A stretch of DNA of 64,000 bases, taken from NCBI RefSeq assembly GCF_014384995.1, contig NZ_JACRSY010000001.1:62001-126000 (forward strand). Direction: 5' to 3'. Of the stretch, positions 26,044 through 34,804 are shown one piece after another (position 1 is the first letter of the stretch; every line of letters starts with the position of its first letter). Below the pieces are notes generated by a model, which did no database searches, was not told the origin of the DNA, and worked only from the letters and a program-made list of their open reading frames with translations. The stretch is from Zhenhengia yiwuensis (lineage in GTDB: Bacteria; Bacillota; Clostridia; Lachnospirales; Cellulosilyticaceae). A program made the position numbers and the translations under genes.

Positions 26044-26415
26044 ATGCAGTGGGTTAAACAGTATAAGTTGACATTAGTAGTCATCCTACTTATTTTAGTT
26101 GCAATTTTAATGCCAGGGGATAGTGTACCGAGTGTAGGGATACCAGGGATGGATAAATTAGTGCATTTTGGTATGTTCTTTACATTATCGGGGACTTTCT
26201 GTCTGGAGTATGTATGGCAGTATAAATGTATGCCTCGTATGCTCTATACTTTTTTTGGTTTATTTATTTTTGCTTTTATGACAGAAGTGATGCAGCTTTT
26301 TGCTGTAAACCGTTCCTTTGATTTAAAAGATTTAGTAGCAGATACCATAGGATTTGTAGTTGCTGCCTTATTATGGAAGGCTTATATGACTTTAATACAT
26401 AAGAAAAAAGCCTAG
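26044..26415 (+). CDS. VanZ family membrane protein
   Basis: 123 residues with four predicted membrane segments. DKLVHFGMFFTLSGTF near residue 38 and TEVMQLF with DLKDLVADTIGFV near 90-105 are the VanZ-like motifs. VanZ-type proteins have been linked to low-level teicoplanin resistance, but most family members have no known role. The frame is open to a GTG at 26020, but AAAAGGAG lies inside that extension, so ATG 26044 is chosen. No vancomycin-resistance genes are near. Confidence 0.85.
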   Translation: MQWVKQYKLTLVVILLILVAILMPGDSVPSVGIPGMDKLVHFGMFFTLSGTFCLEYVWQYKCMPRMLYTFFGLFIFAFMTEVMQLFAVNRSFDLKDLVADTIGFVVAALLWKAYMTLIHKKKA

Positions 26416-26432
26416 TATTCCTAGGCTTTTTT
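26404..26432. terminator. Bidirectional terminator between VanZ and hcp
   Basis: A 12-bp stem (26404-26415 with 26421-26432) with a 5-base loop, flanked by A and T runs on both sides. It includes the VanZ stop codon and lies 3 bases from the hcp stop. Confidence 0.88.
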
Positions 26433-26434
26433 GT

Positions 26435-28075
26435 TTAGTTATTCATAAACATTTCAAGGTCATCTTCTACACTTGTAATGCCTCCTATATTAAAGTGTGT
26501 AATGAGGACATTTAATACATTTGGAGATAAAAATGCAGGAAGTGTTGGTCCAAGATGAATATTTTTAATACCAAGGTGAAGAAGAGAAAGCAGAACGATA
26601 ACGGCTTTTTGCTCATACCAGGCAATATTGAAAGCAATTGGAAGCTCATTAATATCACTAAGGGCAAATACTTCTTTAAGTTTAAGTGCAATAAGAGCTA
26701 AAGAATAAGAATCATTGCACTGACCAGCATCTAATACACGAGGGATGCCGTTAATATCTCCAAGGTTGAGTTTGTTGTATTTATATTTTGCACAGCCAGC
26801 TGTCAAAATAACTGTATCTTTTGGAAGGGCTTTAGCGAAATCTGTGTAGTAGTTTCTAGAAGCTTGACGTCCATCACAACCAGCCATCACAAAGAACTTC
26901 TTAATAGCACCAGATTTTACAGCATCGACAACTTGGTCAGCAAGTGCAAGTACTTGATTGTGAGCAAATCCTCCCAGAATGCTACCTTGTTCAAGTTCAG
27001 TAGGAGCTGTGCATGTTTTAGCAAGTTCAATAAGAGGAGAGAAGTCTTTGTGACCGTTTGCATCTTGTGTAATATGTGTGCAGCCTACAAAGCCAGCAGC
27101 TCCTGTTGTGAAAAGGCGATCTTTATAAGAAGCTTTTGGAGGTACAATACAGTTTGTTGTCATAAGAATTGGACCATTGAAGCTTTCGAATTCTTCTTTT
27201 TGTTTATGCCATGCATTACCATAGTTTCCTACAAAGTGGTCATATTTTTTGAAAGCAGGATAGTAGTGTGCTGGAAGCATTTCAGAATGTGTATACACAT
27301 CGATGCCAGTACCTTTGGTTTGCTTGAGAAGTTGTTCTAAGTCTTTAAGGTCATGACCTGAAACAAGAATACCAGGATTTTGGCCTACACCAATATTAAC
27401 TTTAGTCATTTCGGGATGTCCATAAGTTGTGGTATTGGCTGTATCAAGTAGAGCCATAGCATCTACACCGACTTTACCTGTTTCAAGAGTAAGAGAAATA
27501 AGCTCATCTATACTTAAAGAATCATCTAAAGTAGCAGAAAGGCCTTTTTGCATAAAAGCATTAATAGTCTCATCATCAAAGCCTAATTCATTAGCATGTT
27601 TCATATAGGCAGAAAGACCTTTAATACCGTAGATAATTAACTCACGAAGACTTCTTACATCTTCATTTTCTGTAGCCAGTACACCTACAGTAAGAGATTT
27701 TTGGTCCAATTCACTGCGCTCGCTAGAGGTCCATAGAGCGGCTTCACTAAGGTCTTCTTGGTGTGTAAGTTTTGTTAAAAGATTATTCTTTAAAGCAAGT
27801 GTATCTAAAATACGTGTATAAAAAACTTCATTATCGAAGTTAGCATTTGTGATAGTTGTAAAAAGATTTAAAGTAATAGTATGGTTAACAGATGGCTCTA
27901 CTCCTTTTTTTTCTTGGCGTAATGCTGTTGTAATTTGAGAAAGCCCTTTTGTTACATAGATGAGTAAATCTTGAAGACGTGCAAGTTCAGGAGATTTACC
28001 ACATACACCGTAAGAGGTACAGCCTGTGCAGTGAGCAGTTTCTTGACATTGATAACAAAACATTTTATTTTCCAT
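26435..28075 (-). CDS. hcp: Hybrid cluster protein (hydroxylamine reductase family)
   Basis: 546 residues from the preferred ATG at 28075; a GTG at 28087 overlaps the Shine-Dalgarno AAGGAG and is rejected. The N-terminus has the cysteine cluster CYQCQETAHCTGCTSYGVCG for the cubane cluster. Hybrid-cluster segments further on include GHDLKDLEQLL, TNCIVPPKASYKDR, GCDGRQASRNYYTDF, LTAGCAKYKYN and GQCNDSYSL. Hcp acts in the cytoplasm on nitric oxide or hydroxylamine and protects anaerobes from nitrosative stress. A Crp/Fnr regulator is divergent, with a palindrome between the genes. Confidence 0.95.
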   Translation of the reverse strand: MENKMFCYQCQETAHCTGCTSYGVCGKSPELARLQDLLIYVTKGLSQITTALRQEKKGVEPSVNHTITLNLFTTITNANFDNEVFYTRILDTLALKNNLLTKLTHQEDLSEAALWTSSERSELDQKSLTVGVLATENEDVRSLRELIIYGIKGLSAYMKHANELGFDDETINAFMQKGLSATLDDSLSIDELISLTLETGKVGVDAMALLDTANTTTYGHPEMTKVNIGVGQNPGILVSGHDLKDLEQLLKQTKGTGIDVYTHSEMLPAHYYPAFKKYDHFVGNYGNAWHKQKEEFESFNGPILMTTNCIVPPKASYKDRLFTTGAAGFVGCTHITQDANGHKDFSPLIELAKTCTAPTELEQGSILGGFAHNQVLALADQVVDAVKSGAIKKFFVMAGCDGRQASRNYYTDFAKALPKDTVILTAGCAKYKYNKLNLGDINGIPRVLDAGQCNDSYSLALIALKLKEVFALSDINELPIAFNIAWYEQKAVIVLLSLLHLGIKNIHLGPTLPAFLSPNVLNVLITHFNIGGITSVEDDLEMFMNN

Positions 28076-28146
28076 TGATAGTATCACTCCTTATGTGAGT
28101 TGTATGATTTCTTGACATAAGGATAATATAAATAGAAAAGAAAGTA

Positions 28147-28162
28147 TGTTGCTATAGCAACA
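28147..28162. promoter_or_regulatory. Palindromic operator candidate between hcp and its Crp/Fnr regulator
   Basis: TGTTGCTATAGCAACA is a perfect 16-bp palindrome. TGTTG and CAACA arms with six bases between have the geometry of a Crp/Fnr site (TGTGA-N6-TCACA). A possible hcp -10 (TATTAT on the minus strand, 28128-28123) would place its centre near -39 to -41, the usual class II activator position. It also sits just before the regulator's ribosome binding site, so feedback is possible. Binding is inference. Confidence 0.6.
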
Positions 28163-28177
28163 AAAAGGAGTACGAAA

Positions 28178-28867
28178 ATGAAAGATTATTTAAGTGTCTT
28201 AGAAAAGACGCGTTTATTTAAAAATATAGAGCCTTCTGATTTAGAGAAGCTTATAAATTGTCTTAGAGGTGAGGTGAGAAAATATGAGAGTGGTACATGT
28301 ATTATAGCATTAGAACAGGAGGTGAATCATATTGGAATTGTGCTTGAAGGACAAGTGGAAATTGTTAAAGAGAATATAGCAGGAGATCGTAATATTATTG
28401 CCATGCTTGAAAAAAGTGGTATGTTTGCAGAAGGAATTGTCTGTACACAGAAACGTCTAAGTCCTGTGACAGTACGAACAAAGACAAAAGCAGATGTACT
28501 TATGATACCTTATGAGAAGATTATTATTACCTGTGGTGAAAGTTGCACTTTTCATAGCCTGCTGATTCATAATATGCTTATGCTTTTAGGGGAGAAAAAT
28601 TATGCTCTAAATCATAAGATAGATTTTTTAATCCTAAAGGGAATGAGAGAGAAATTAGCACTTTATTTGTTAGAGGAGGCAAAGAGAAATAAAAGTATGG
28701 CCTTTAACATTACTCTAAGTCGTAATGATTTAGCAGAATATCTGAATGTATCACGAAGTGCTATGAGTAGGGAGCTATCGAGAATGAAGGAAGATGGGCT
28801 GATTGATTACTATAAAAATAGCTTCAAAATTATAAATGAGGAAGCTTTAAAGAGCTTCCTCCGTTAG
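28178..28867 (+). CDS. Crp/Fnr family transcriptional regulator, probably of hcp
   Basis: 229 residues. Residues about 15-125 form a cyclic-nucleotide-binding-type sensor domain (HIGIVLEGQVEIV; NIIAMLEKSGMFAEG), and residues about 150-229 form a Crp-type winged helix with SRNDLAEYLNVSRSAMSREL as the recognition region. Such proteins next to hcp sense nitric oxide in other anaerobes (HcpR type), but no haem or cluster ligand set is obvious here. It is divergent from hcp. Its stop codon overlaps that of the convergent degV gene. Confidence 0.92.
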   Translation: MKDYLSVLEKTRLFKNIEPSDLEKLINCLRGEVRKYESGTCIIALEQEVNHIGIVLEGQVEIVKENIAGDRNIIAMLEKSGMFAEGIVCTQKRLSPVTVRTKTKADVLMIPYEKIIITCGESCTFHSLLIHNMLMLLGEKNYALNHKIDFLILKGMREKLALYLLEEAKRNKSMAFNITLSRNDLAEYLNVSRSAMSRELSRMKEDGLIDYYKNSFKIINEEALKSFLR

Positions 28868-29721
28868 TCTTTATAATGGTAGGCAATACCAATACTTCCT
28901 GGGCCTACATGTAAGCCAATAACAGGCCCTATGGATTGGATGCGTATAGGTTTATGGAGCTTTTCTTCTAAGGTACTTGCTAAAGCTAAGCCCTCTTCTT
29001 CACAGTTAATATGGTGAACAATAAGCTCTTCTAGATTCCCGGGAGATTTAATATCCTCAAGTAAAATGTCTATAAGTTTAGAAACAGCTTTCTTTTTGGT
29101 ACGTACTTTAGTAAAAACATCTGTCTTACCTTCTTTAGAAACAGTTAAAATAGGTTTAATTTGTAGGAAAGTACCAAGTAGTGCGGCAGCGCCCCCAATC
29201 CGCCCACCTTTTTGAAGGTAAGTAAGTACCTCAGGTGTAAAGATAAAGCGACTGTGTGCACGTACATAAGCTGCCCTAGCAAGAACCTCCTCCATACTTT
29301 GATGAGTCATAGCAGCCTTCGCAGCCTCTAGTACTACGAATCCCATTTGCATGCAGTTTGTTAAAGAGTCAAAAAGCTCAATAGTTGCATTAGGATATTT
29401 TTCAAGTAGCATCTGACGTATAAGGTGACTGCTGGCATATGTTCCACTCATTTCTGAAGAGAGGAAGATACCGAGTATACTATGCCCTTCTTTAATAATA
29501 TTTTCAAAGGTAGTCAGCATCTCATCAGGTATAGGTTGTGAAGAGGTAGGAATTTCATTAGAAGATGCCATTTGTGTATAGAAATGAGTGTTGGAAAGTT
29601 CTGTTTCACGTGTACTTACACCATCTAAAATGACATTTAAAGATACAATGGAAATATCATAGGTGGTGCAAAGGTCTTCAGGAAGATAGGAAGTGCTATC
29701 TGTTACAATTTTAATACCCAT
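28864..29721 (-). CDS. DegV family fatty-acid-binding protein
   Basis: 285 residues. The N-terminal KIVTDSTSYLPEDL, the middle SSEMSGTYASSHL, YLQKGGRIGGAAALLG and the end GPVIGLHVGPGSIGIAY are DegV signature segments. DegV/FakB proteins bind a fatty acid and present it to the FakA kinase for entry into phospholipid synthesis; no fakA is seen here. The ATG at 29727 is only one base from GGAG, so ATG 29721 (seven bases) is preferred. Stop codons overlap with the convergent regulator gene. A second DegV lies at 48222. Confidence 0.92.
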   Translation of the reverse strand: MGIKIVTDSTSYLPEDLCTTYDISIVSLNVILDGVSTRETELSNTHFYTQMASSNEIPTSSQPIPDEMLTTFENIIKEGHSILGIFLSSEMSGTYASSHLIRQMLLEKYPNATIELFDSLTNCMQMGFVVLEAAKAAMTHQSMEEVLARAAYVRAHSRFIFTPEVLTYLQKGGRIGGAAALLGTFLQIKPILTVSKEGKTDVFTKVRTKKKAVSKLIDILLEDIKSPGNLEELIVHHINCEEEGLALASTLEEKLHKPIRIQSIGPVIGLHVGPGSIGIAYHYKD

Positions 29722-29789
29722 AATCATGCTCCTTGTAAAGTATAATATTTACTTATTATATCATAATTTTTTTATTTCTTTATCATTTC

Positions 29790-29818
29790 TTGACTTTTCT
29801 ATAGTATAAATTTATATA
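29790..29818 (+). promoter_or_regulatory. Sigma-A promoter of the dedA-M32 unit
   Basis: TTGACT at 29790-29795, a 17-base spacer and TATATA at 29813-29818, 52 bases before the DedA start. Confidence 0.6.
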
Positions 29819-29870
29819 TAATAAAGGCAAAATAGATCTAGAAAGTACATAAAGTAAGAGAGGTTAATCT

Positions 29871-30371
29871 ATGGAAAGTTTTGACGTTGTGATAAGATAT
29901 ATGCAGGACTACGGTATAATCTTTTTATTTGTAATCGTATATTTAGAGTATCTGAACTTGCCAGGTCTACCAGCAGGTATTATTATGCCAGCAGCAGGGA
30001 TGCTTATAGCAAGAAGTGATATAAGTTTTATTTATGCTTTGAGTATATCTGTTCTAGCAGGCCTGCTTGGAAGTTATACCTTATATGCTATAGGGTATTT
30101 TATAGGGACTCCTATAGTAGATAAGATTTATGAGAAGTATGAAAAAATGAGACCTTCCATTGATAAGAGCTTTGGCTATATTGATAAGTATGGGAATGGA
30201 GGAGTTTTTGTCAGTAGACTTATTCCTGTTGCGCGTACACTCATCTCTTTAGTAGGGGGAACTGTACGTATGAAACTTAGAGGTTTTACCTTCTACTCTA
30301 TTATAGGGATTACTTTATGGAATGCAGGTTTTATTTTAGCAGGTTATTTATTAGGAATATGGGGGAGATAA
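29871..30371 (+). CDS. DedA family membrane protein
   Basis: 166 residues with about four hydrophobic segments. The family motifs NLPGLPAGIIMPAAGML near residue 30 and FVSRLIPVARTLISLVGG near 110-127 are clear. DedA proteins are undecaprenyl- or phospholipid flippase-like membrane proteins. It is somewhat shorter than the usual 200 residues. The next gene starts 1 base after its stop. A promoter-like sequence lies 52 bases upstream. Confidence 0.9.
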   Translation: MESFDVVIRYMQDYGIIFLFVIVYLEYLNLPGLPAGIIMPAAGMLIARSDISFIYALSISVLAGLLGSYTLYAIGYFIGTPIVDKIYEKYEKMRPSIDKSFGYIDKYGNGGVFVSRLIPVARTLISLVGGTVRMKLRGFTFYSIIGITLWNAGFILAGYLLGIWGR

Positions 30372-30372
30372 A

Positions 30373-31869
30373 ATGAGTACTTTAGAGCAATTTAAAAACT
30401 ATGTTAAGAAAATCAATGATTTTGAGCATGCAGCTATGATTCTAAACTGGGATATGGAAACTAAGATGCCTAAAAAAGGTGCTAAGGCACATATTTCGGC
30501 GCTTACGACGCTTTCAAGTGAGGCGTTTAAAATGAGTATATCAGGCGAGATGAAGGGATATTTAGATACTTTATCTATGCCAGATGAGTGGGCGAATTTA
30601 GATGAAATTTCACGTAAGATGGTAGAACATATTAAAGAAGGGTATGAGGAGTCTAAAAATATTCCAGAAGACCTTTATGCAAGATATGTAGAGCTTACTT
30701 CGACTTCACAGAATGTATGGGGAGAAGCAAAGCATAACAGTGATTTTGAAACAATGCGTCCTTATTTTGAAGAAATGATTAGTCTTAATAAGACTATGGC
30801 ACAGTATATAGATCCTAATAAAAAGCCTTATGATGTGCTTTTAAATAGATATGAAAAAGGGATTGATGAAGCTACTATTACGCGTACCTTTGAAACGCTA
30901 AAAAAAGGTGTTATACCATTGGTAGAAGCTATTAAAGAAAAGCCTAAAGTAGATGAAAGTATGTTTAAAGGTGAGTTCTCTAAAGAAGATCAAGAAAAGC
31001 TTGGTTACTATTTATTAGAGGCTATAGGCTATTCTTTAGAAGCAGGAAGGCTTGATGAAAGTGAACATCCTTTTACTATAGGAAATGCACCTTGTGATGT
31101 AAGAATTACGACGAACTATGATTTAACAGACTTAAGAAGCTCTGCATTTAGTATTTTACATGAAGGTGGACATGGACTTTATGAGCAGCATATTAATCCT
31201 GCACTTATAGGGACTACTTTAAATACAGGCACCTCTATGGGTATTCATGAGAGTCAATCTCGTTTTTATGAAAATATTATAGGGCGTAATAAACATTTCT
31301 GGATGAATCACTATAATAAGATAAGTGAAATTTTTCCAAGTTATAAAAATGTATCATTAGAGGCATTTTATAAAGGAATGAATGTGGTACAGCCATCACT
31401 TATTCGAACAGAAGCAGACGAACTGACTTATAATCTACATGTTATTATCCGCTTTGAATTAGAGAAAGCTTTATTTGATGGCACTCTAGAAGTTAAAGAT
31501 TTACCTATAGCGTGGCATGATAAGATGCAAGCATACTTAGGCATTGTACCAGTAAATCATAAGGAAGGGGTGCTTCAAGATGTGCATTGGGCAGGAGGTA
31601 TGTTTGGCTACTTCCCATCTTATGCATTAGGTAATATTTATGGTGGACAGTTCCTCATGCAGATAGAGAAGGAACTGGGAGGATTAGATACTCTTCTTGA
31701 AAAAGGTGAGCTTATGAAAGTATCAGATTGGCTTACTGAACATGTACACACTTTTGGATGTATGAAAGCGCCTATGCAGATTATACAAGATGCATGTCAG
31801 AGCCATTTAGATGCAACACCTATTATAAGATATTATACGGATAAATATACTAAACTTTATAATCTTTAA
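30373..31869 (+). CDS. M32 family zinc carboxypeptidase
   Basis: 498 residues, normal for carboxypeptidase Taq. The zinc motif HEGGH is at about residues 263-267 (SILHEGGHGLYEQ), with HESQSRFYENIIGRN about 35 residues later supplying the third ligand region. The enzyme removes C-terminal residues from peptides in the cytoplasm; no signal peptide is present. GGGGAG lies before the ATG and the gene is tightly linked to dedA. The HAD phosphatase gene follows after 18 bases. Confidence 0.95.
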   Translation: MSTLEQFKNYVKKINDFEHAAMILNWDMETKMPKKGAKAHISALTTLSSEAFKMSISGEMKGYLDTLSMPDEWANLDEISRKMVEHIKEGYEESKNIPEDLYARYVELTSTSQNVWGEAKHNSDFETMRPYFEEMISLNKTMAQYIDPNKKPYDVLLNRYEKGIDEATITRTFETLKKGVIPLVEAIKEKPKVDESMFKGEFSKEDQEKLGYYLLEAIGYSLEAGRLDESEHPFTIGNAPCDVRITTNYDLTDLRSSAFSILHEGGHGLYEQHINPALIGTTLNTGTSMGIHESQSRFYENIIGRNKHFWMNHYNKISEIFPSYKNVSLEAFYKGMNVVQPSLIRTEADELTYNLHVIIRFELEKALFDGTLEVKDLPIAWHDKMQAYLGIVPVNHKEGVLQDVHWAGGMFGYFPSYALGNIYGGQFLMQIEKELGGLDTLLEKGELMKVSDWLTEHVHTFGCMKAPMQIIQDACQSHLDATPIIRYYTDKYTKLYNL

Positions 31870-31887
31870 AAAGTGATGAGGATGATG

Positions 31888-32727
31888 ATGAAATATAGAC
31901 TAATATGTATTGATATGGATGGTACTTTACTCAATAGTAAAGGTGAAGTAACAAATGAGAATAAAGAGACGCTTCAAAAGGCACAGGAAGAAGGCGTTAG
32001 TATCGTCATTACAACAGGGCGTATTTATCAATGTGCCAAAGGTTTTAATAAGCAAATAGGTATAAATGGACCTATTATTAGTTCTAATGGAACTTATATA
32101 GGCCTACCAGATGAAGCAGAGCCTTTTTATCATAAAGGTTTAACTTATGATGAAGTGATGACTTTCTATAAATGCGCTAAAAAATATCCTATAGAGATAC
32201 ATTTTTCCACAACAAAAGGCATTTTGTGTGATGTACGTGTAAAAGCGACTGAAGACTATCATAATAAGCTGAATGAAATGCTACCAGAGGAAGAGCGTTT
32301 TGAGATTGCTTACGTAGAAGACTTTGATGATGCGTTTGAAACTTATGATGGACAAATTTTAAAAGCTTTTTGTATGTCTATGGAGGAAAGAGATGCATTA
32401 GCAAAGTTAAAGGCAGAATTGATAGCACTTGATTTATATGAAGTCTCATCATCAGGTGGTGACAATATAGAAGTGATGCCTAAAGGTGTAGATAAAGGAT
32501 ATGGTGTTAACAAACTTGCGGAGCACTTAAATATTCCTAAAGAAGCAGTAATTTGTATTGGAGACAATGAAAATGATTTGTCTATGATTGAATATGCCGG
32601 CATGGGCATTGCGATGGGTAATAGTACACCAGAAGTACTAGAAAAGGCAGATGATATTACGCTAACAAATGATGAATCAGGCGTTGCTAAAGCAGTACAA
32701 AAATATATCTTTAATTTATCTGAATAG
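31888..32727 (+). CDS. Cof-type HAD superfamily phosphatase
   Basis: 279 residues. HAD motif I is DMDGTLLNS at residues 9-17, motif II is in ISSNGTYI, and motifs III/IV read GVDKGYGVNKLAEHL and CIGDNENDLSMIEYAG. Cof-type phosphatases act on sugar phosphates, nucleotides or flavin precursors; specificity cannot be read. Several start codons lie in tandem (GTG 31873; ATG 31876, 31882, 31885, 31888). ATG 31888 is chosen because GAGG lies six bases before it and the HAD motif then sits at the usual distance. Confidence 0.93.
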   Translation: MKYRLICIDMDGTLLNSKGEVTNENKETLQKAQEEGVSIVITTGRIYQCAKGFNKQIGINGPIISSNGTYIGLPDEAEPFYHKGLTYDEVMTFYKCAKKYPIEIHFSTTKGILCDVRVKATEDYHNKLNEMLPEEERFEIAYVEDFDDAFETYDGQILKAFCMSMEERDALAKLKAELIALDLYEVSSSGGDNIEVMPKGVDKGYGVNKLAEHLNIPKEAVICIGDNENDLSMIEYAGMGIAMGNSTPEVLEKADDITLTNDESGVAKAVQKYIFNLSE

Positions 32728-32729
32728 AC

Positions 32730-32758
32730 TTGAAATAGCTTAAGCTTGGTGATAAAAT
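32730..32758 (+). promoter_or_regulatory. Promoter of tRNA-Leu
   Basis: TTGAAA at 32730-32735, a 17-base spacer and TAAAAT at 32753-32758, 23 bases upstream of the tRNA 5' end. Confidence 0.6.
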
Positions 32759-32781
32759 CTAGATAATTAAGAATTTTACCA

Positions 32782-32865
32782 GCAGGTATGGCGGAAATGG
32801 CAGACGCGATAGATTCAGGTTCTATTGAGGGTTTCTTCATGCAGGTTCAAGTCCTGTTACCTGCA
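32782..32865 (+). tRNA. tRNA-Leu (anticodon CAG)
   Basis: An 84-base class II tRNA. The acceptor arm GCAGGTA pairs with TACCTGC, the anticodon loop is TTCAGGT with anticodon CAG (reads CUG), a long variable arm is present, and the T arm GCAGG-TTCAAGT-CCTGT is intact. The discriminator is A; the following bases are CTA, so the 3' CCA is not encoded. A terminator follows at once. Confidence 0.95.
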
Positions 32866-32875
32866 CTAACAAAGG

Positions 32876-32919
32876 AGCTACTACAAGGCTAAGAAAGAAG
32901 TTATGTAGTAGCTATTTTT
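32876..32919 (+). terminator. Terminator after tRNA-Leu
   Basis: A 10-bp perfect stem (32876-32885 with 32904-32913) with an 18-base loop, followed by ATTTTTG. Confidence 0.75.
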
Positions 32920-32947
32920 GTATTTACAAGAGAAGAAGGGGGATCGT

Positions 32948-34660
32948 ATGAAGATACAAGAACAATTACAGAAAGTGGTAGAACACTTACAAGTAAGGCC
33001 TATAACTATGCAGGATATCGAAGTACCAATACCGACTGTGCCAGAAGGTATTGGTATAGAATTTTTAGGAGCAGATTATAAACAAATTATAGATGATGAT
33101 GGGATTATTCATAAGCCGCTTGTAAATAGTAAGGTGATTATTGACTTTAGGATTTTTTGTGAGGAAGAAGAAGTCTGGACAAAGGGGATAGAGGTTACTG
33201 TACCAGGAAGCTATGGGAAAGATGTAGGAGAAAATACTAAACCTTATGTCATTCCTGAAATAAAAGAATGGATAGGATTAGAAGGCAAATGTTTTATTAC
33301 GAGTGAATCTACAATTAGAGTAGGTCAGATAAATAGAGAGGCGTTATTACCTATTGCAACTATTCTAAAACAGGATATGAGTGAAATGATGGGACTAGAC
33401 TTAAAGGTAGAAATAGGAGGAGAGCCTAAGCAGTCAGATATATACTTACAGCTAGATGATGAAGATAGAGCTATAGGAGAAGAAGGTTATTTGATTCATA
33501 TCCGTGATTATATAGCTCTTACTGCACTAAGTAAAAAGGGTGCTTTCTATGCAACGAGAACGTTACTACAGATATTACAAAGGCAAAACAATAGTATTCC
33601 TCAAGGTATTATAAGAGATTATCCTAGGTATAAAAAAAGGGGATTTATGCTAGATGTAGGAAGAAGATTTTCTTCCATAGAAGCTTTAAGACAATATGTT
33701 AAACTTATGGCTTGGTATAAGATGAACGATTTCCAAATCCATTTAAATGATAATGAAATCCATTTTGATGATACAAAGTGGCGTACAGAGTATGCAGCAT
33801 TTAGATTAGAATGTGATACCTATAAGGGATTAGCGGCACAAGATGGCTATTATACCAAAAAAGAGTTCGGAGAACTTATTGATTTTGCTAAACAGTATAG
33901 TGTAGATATAGTACCAGAGATTGATACACCAGCTCACTCTTTAGCATTTGTTCAGTATGATGAAACGTTAGCCCTAGGACCTGGTAAAGGAAGAGACCAT
34001 TTAAACATTATGAAGGAAGATACATATAGGTTTGTAGATGACTTATTTGAGGAATATATGAGAGAGGATGAACCAACTTTTAGATTTCAAGATGTGCACA
34101 TTGGAACAGATGAGTATTTTGGCACTCATGAAGAATTAGAAGCTTTTAGAGCGTATACAGATAGATATTTAAGATGGATTAAAGCTAAAGGGAGAACACC
34201 GAGGTTATGGGGAAATTTAAGTAGTTTTAAAGGGAAGACCCCTGTTATAAGTGAAGGGGTTATCATTAATATTTGGAGCCTAGATTGGGTAGATGCTATA
34301 GAGATGATTAAGGCGGGTTACGATATTATTAATTCTGATGATACAAGGTTATATATTGTGCCTAATGCCGATTACTATAGAGATTACTTAGATAAAGAAA
34401 ATTTATTTAATCAATGGGAGCCTAATATGTTTAGGGACGCCTATACTATTCCAGCAGGGCATCCTAAATTACTTGGTGGGGCTTTTTCTATTTGGAATGA
34501 TATGATAACCATTAAAGTTTCAGAAGATGCAATCTATGATAGGGCTAAAGAAGGCATCCAAGTATTAGGACAAAAATTATGGAGTAGAGATTTTTCCGGG
34601 GATTATAAGCAGTTTAATAGAGTATGCAAGGAAGTTGATACATACTACTTACAAGAATAA
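32948..34660 (+). CDS. GH20 family beta-N-acetylhexosaminidase (cytoplasmic)
   Basis: 570 residues. Residues about 60-225 form the GH20b-type domain, followed by the catalytic barrel opening with RGFMLDVGRRFSSIEALRQY. The catalytic acid pair is Asp388-Glu389 in HIGTDEYFG, and VPEIDTPAHSLAF precedes it. It removes N-acetylhexosamine residues from glycans such as chitobiose or host glycans. No signal peptide is present, so it probably acts inside the cell on imported oligosaccharides. The frame is open to 32918, but GGGGGAT before ATG 32948 decides the start. No sugar transporter is adjacent. Confidence 0.9.
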   Translation: MKIQEQLQKVVEHLQVRPITMQDIEVPIPTVPEGIGIEFLGADYKQIIDDDGIIHKPLVNSKVIIDFRIFCEEEEVWTKGIEVTVPGSYGKDVGENTKPYVIPEIKEWIGLEGKCFITSESTIRVGQINREALLPIATILKQDMSEMMGLDLKVEIGGEPKQSDIYLQLDDEDRAIGEEGYLIHIRDYIALTALSKKGAFYATRTLLQILQRQNNSIPQGIIRDYPRYKKRGFMLDVGRRFSSIEALRQYVKLMAWYKMNDFQIHLNDNEIHFDDTKWRTEYAAFRLECDTYKGLAAQDGYYTKKEFGELIDFAKQYSVDIVPEIDTPAHSLAFVQYDETLALGPGKGRDHLNIMKEDTYRFVDDLFEEYMREDEPTFRFQDVHIGTDEYFGTHEELEAFRAYTDRYLRWIKAKGRTPRLWGNLSSFKGKTPVISEGVIINIWSLDWVDAIEMIKAGYDIINSDDTRLYIVPNADYYRDYLDKENLFNQWEPNMFRDAYTIPAGHPKLLGGAFSIWNDMITIKVSEDAIYDRAKEGIQVLGQKLWSRDFSGDYKQFNRVCKEVDTYYLQE

Positions 34661-34670
34661 AAATAACAAA

Positions 34671-34698
34671 GAGGCTGTCATTTAGACAGCCTTTTTTG
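34671..34698 (+). terminator. Terminator of the GH20 gene
   Basis: An 8-bp GC-rich stem (34672-34679 with 34685-34692), 5-base loop and a T run. Confidence 0.88.
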
Positions 34699-34706
34699 AT
34701 GTGGAA

Positions 34707-34725
34707 ATCTTAATGCCATCTTAAT
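34707..34725 (+). promoter_or_regulatory. KdpE-box candidate upstream of kdpA
   Basis: ATCTTAATGCCATCTTAAT is a direct repeat of ATCTTAAT with an 11-base period, the arrangement used by OmpR-family regulators such as KdpE. A nearly identical element occurs upstream of kdpD (40162-40180). A possible -10 (TAAACT, 34769-34774) starts 44 bases downstream, close to the 43-base spacing at kdpD. Confidence 0.65.
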
Positions 34726-34804
34726 CTCTTTATAAACTATCCTAACACCACATTAATTTTATAGATGTTAAACTGTGGTCAAAGAAATGAAGGAGGAAAG
34801 CATT

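Noticed and set aside
26044..26415. Vancomycin/teicoplanin resistance determinant
   Set aside because: VanZ-type proteins are widespread and no vanHAX or vanRS gene is linked.
34698..34804. c-di-AMP (ydaO-type) riboswitch before kdpA
   Set aside because: Looked for because kdp and other potassium-uptake genes are often under this control in Firmicutes. The leader is too short and lacks the conserved blocks.
34726..34804. kdpF small ORF before kdpA
   Set aside because: No hydrophobic short ORF with a ribosome site is present.
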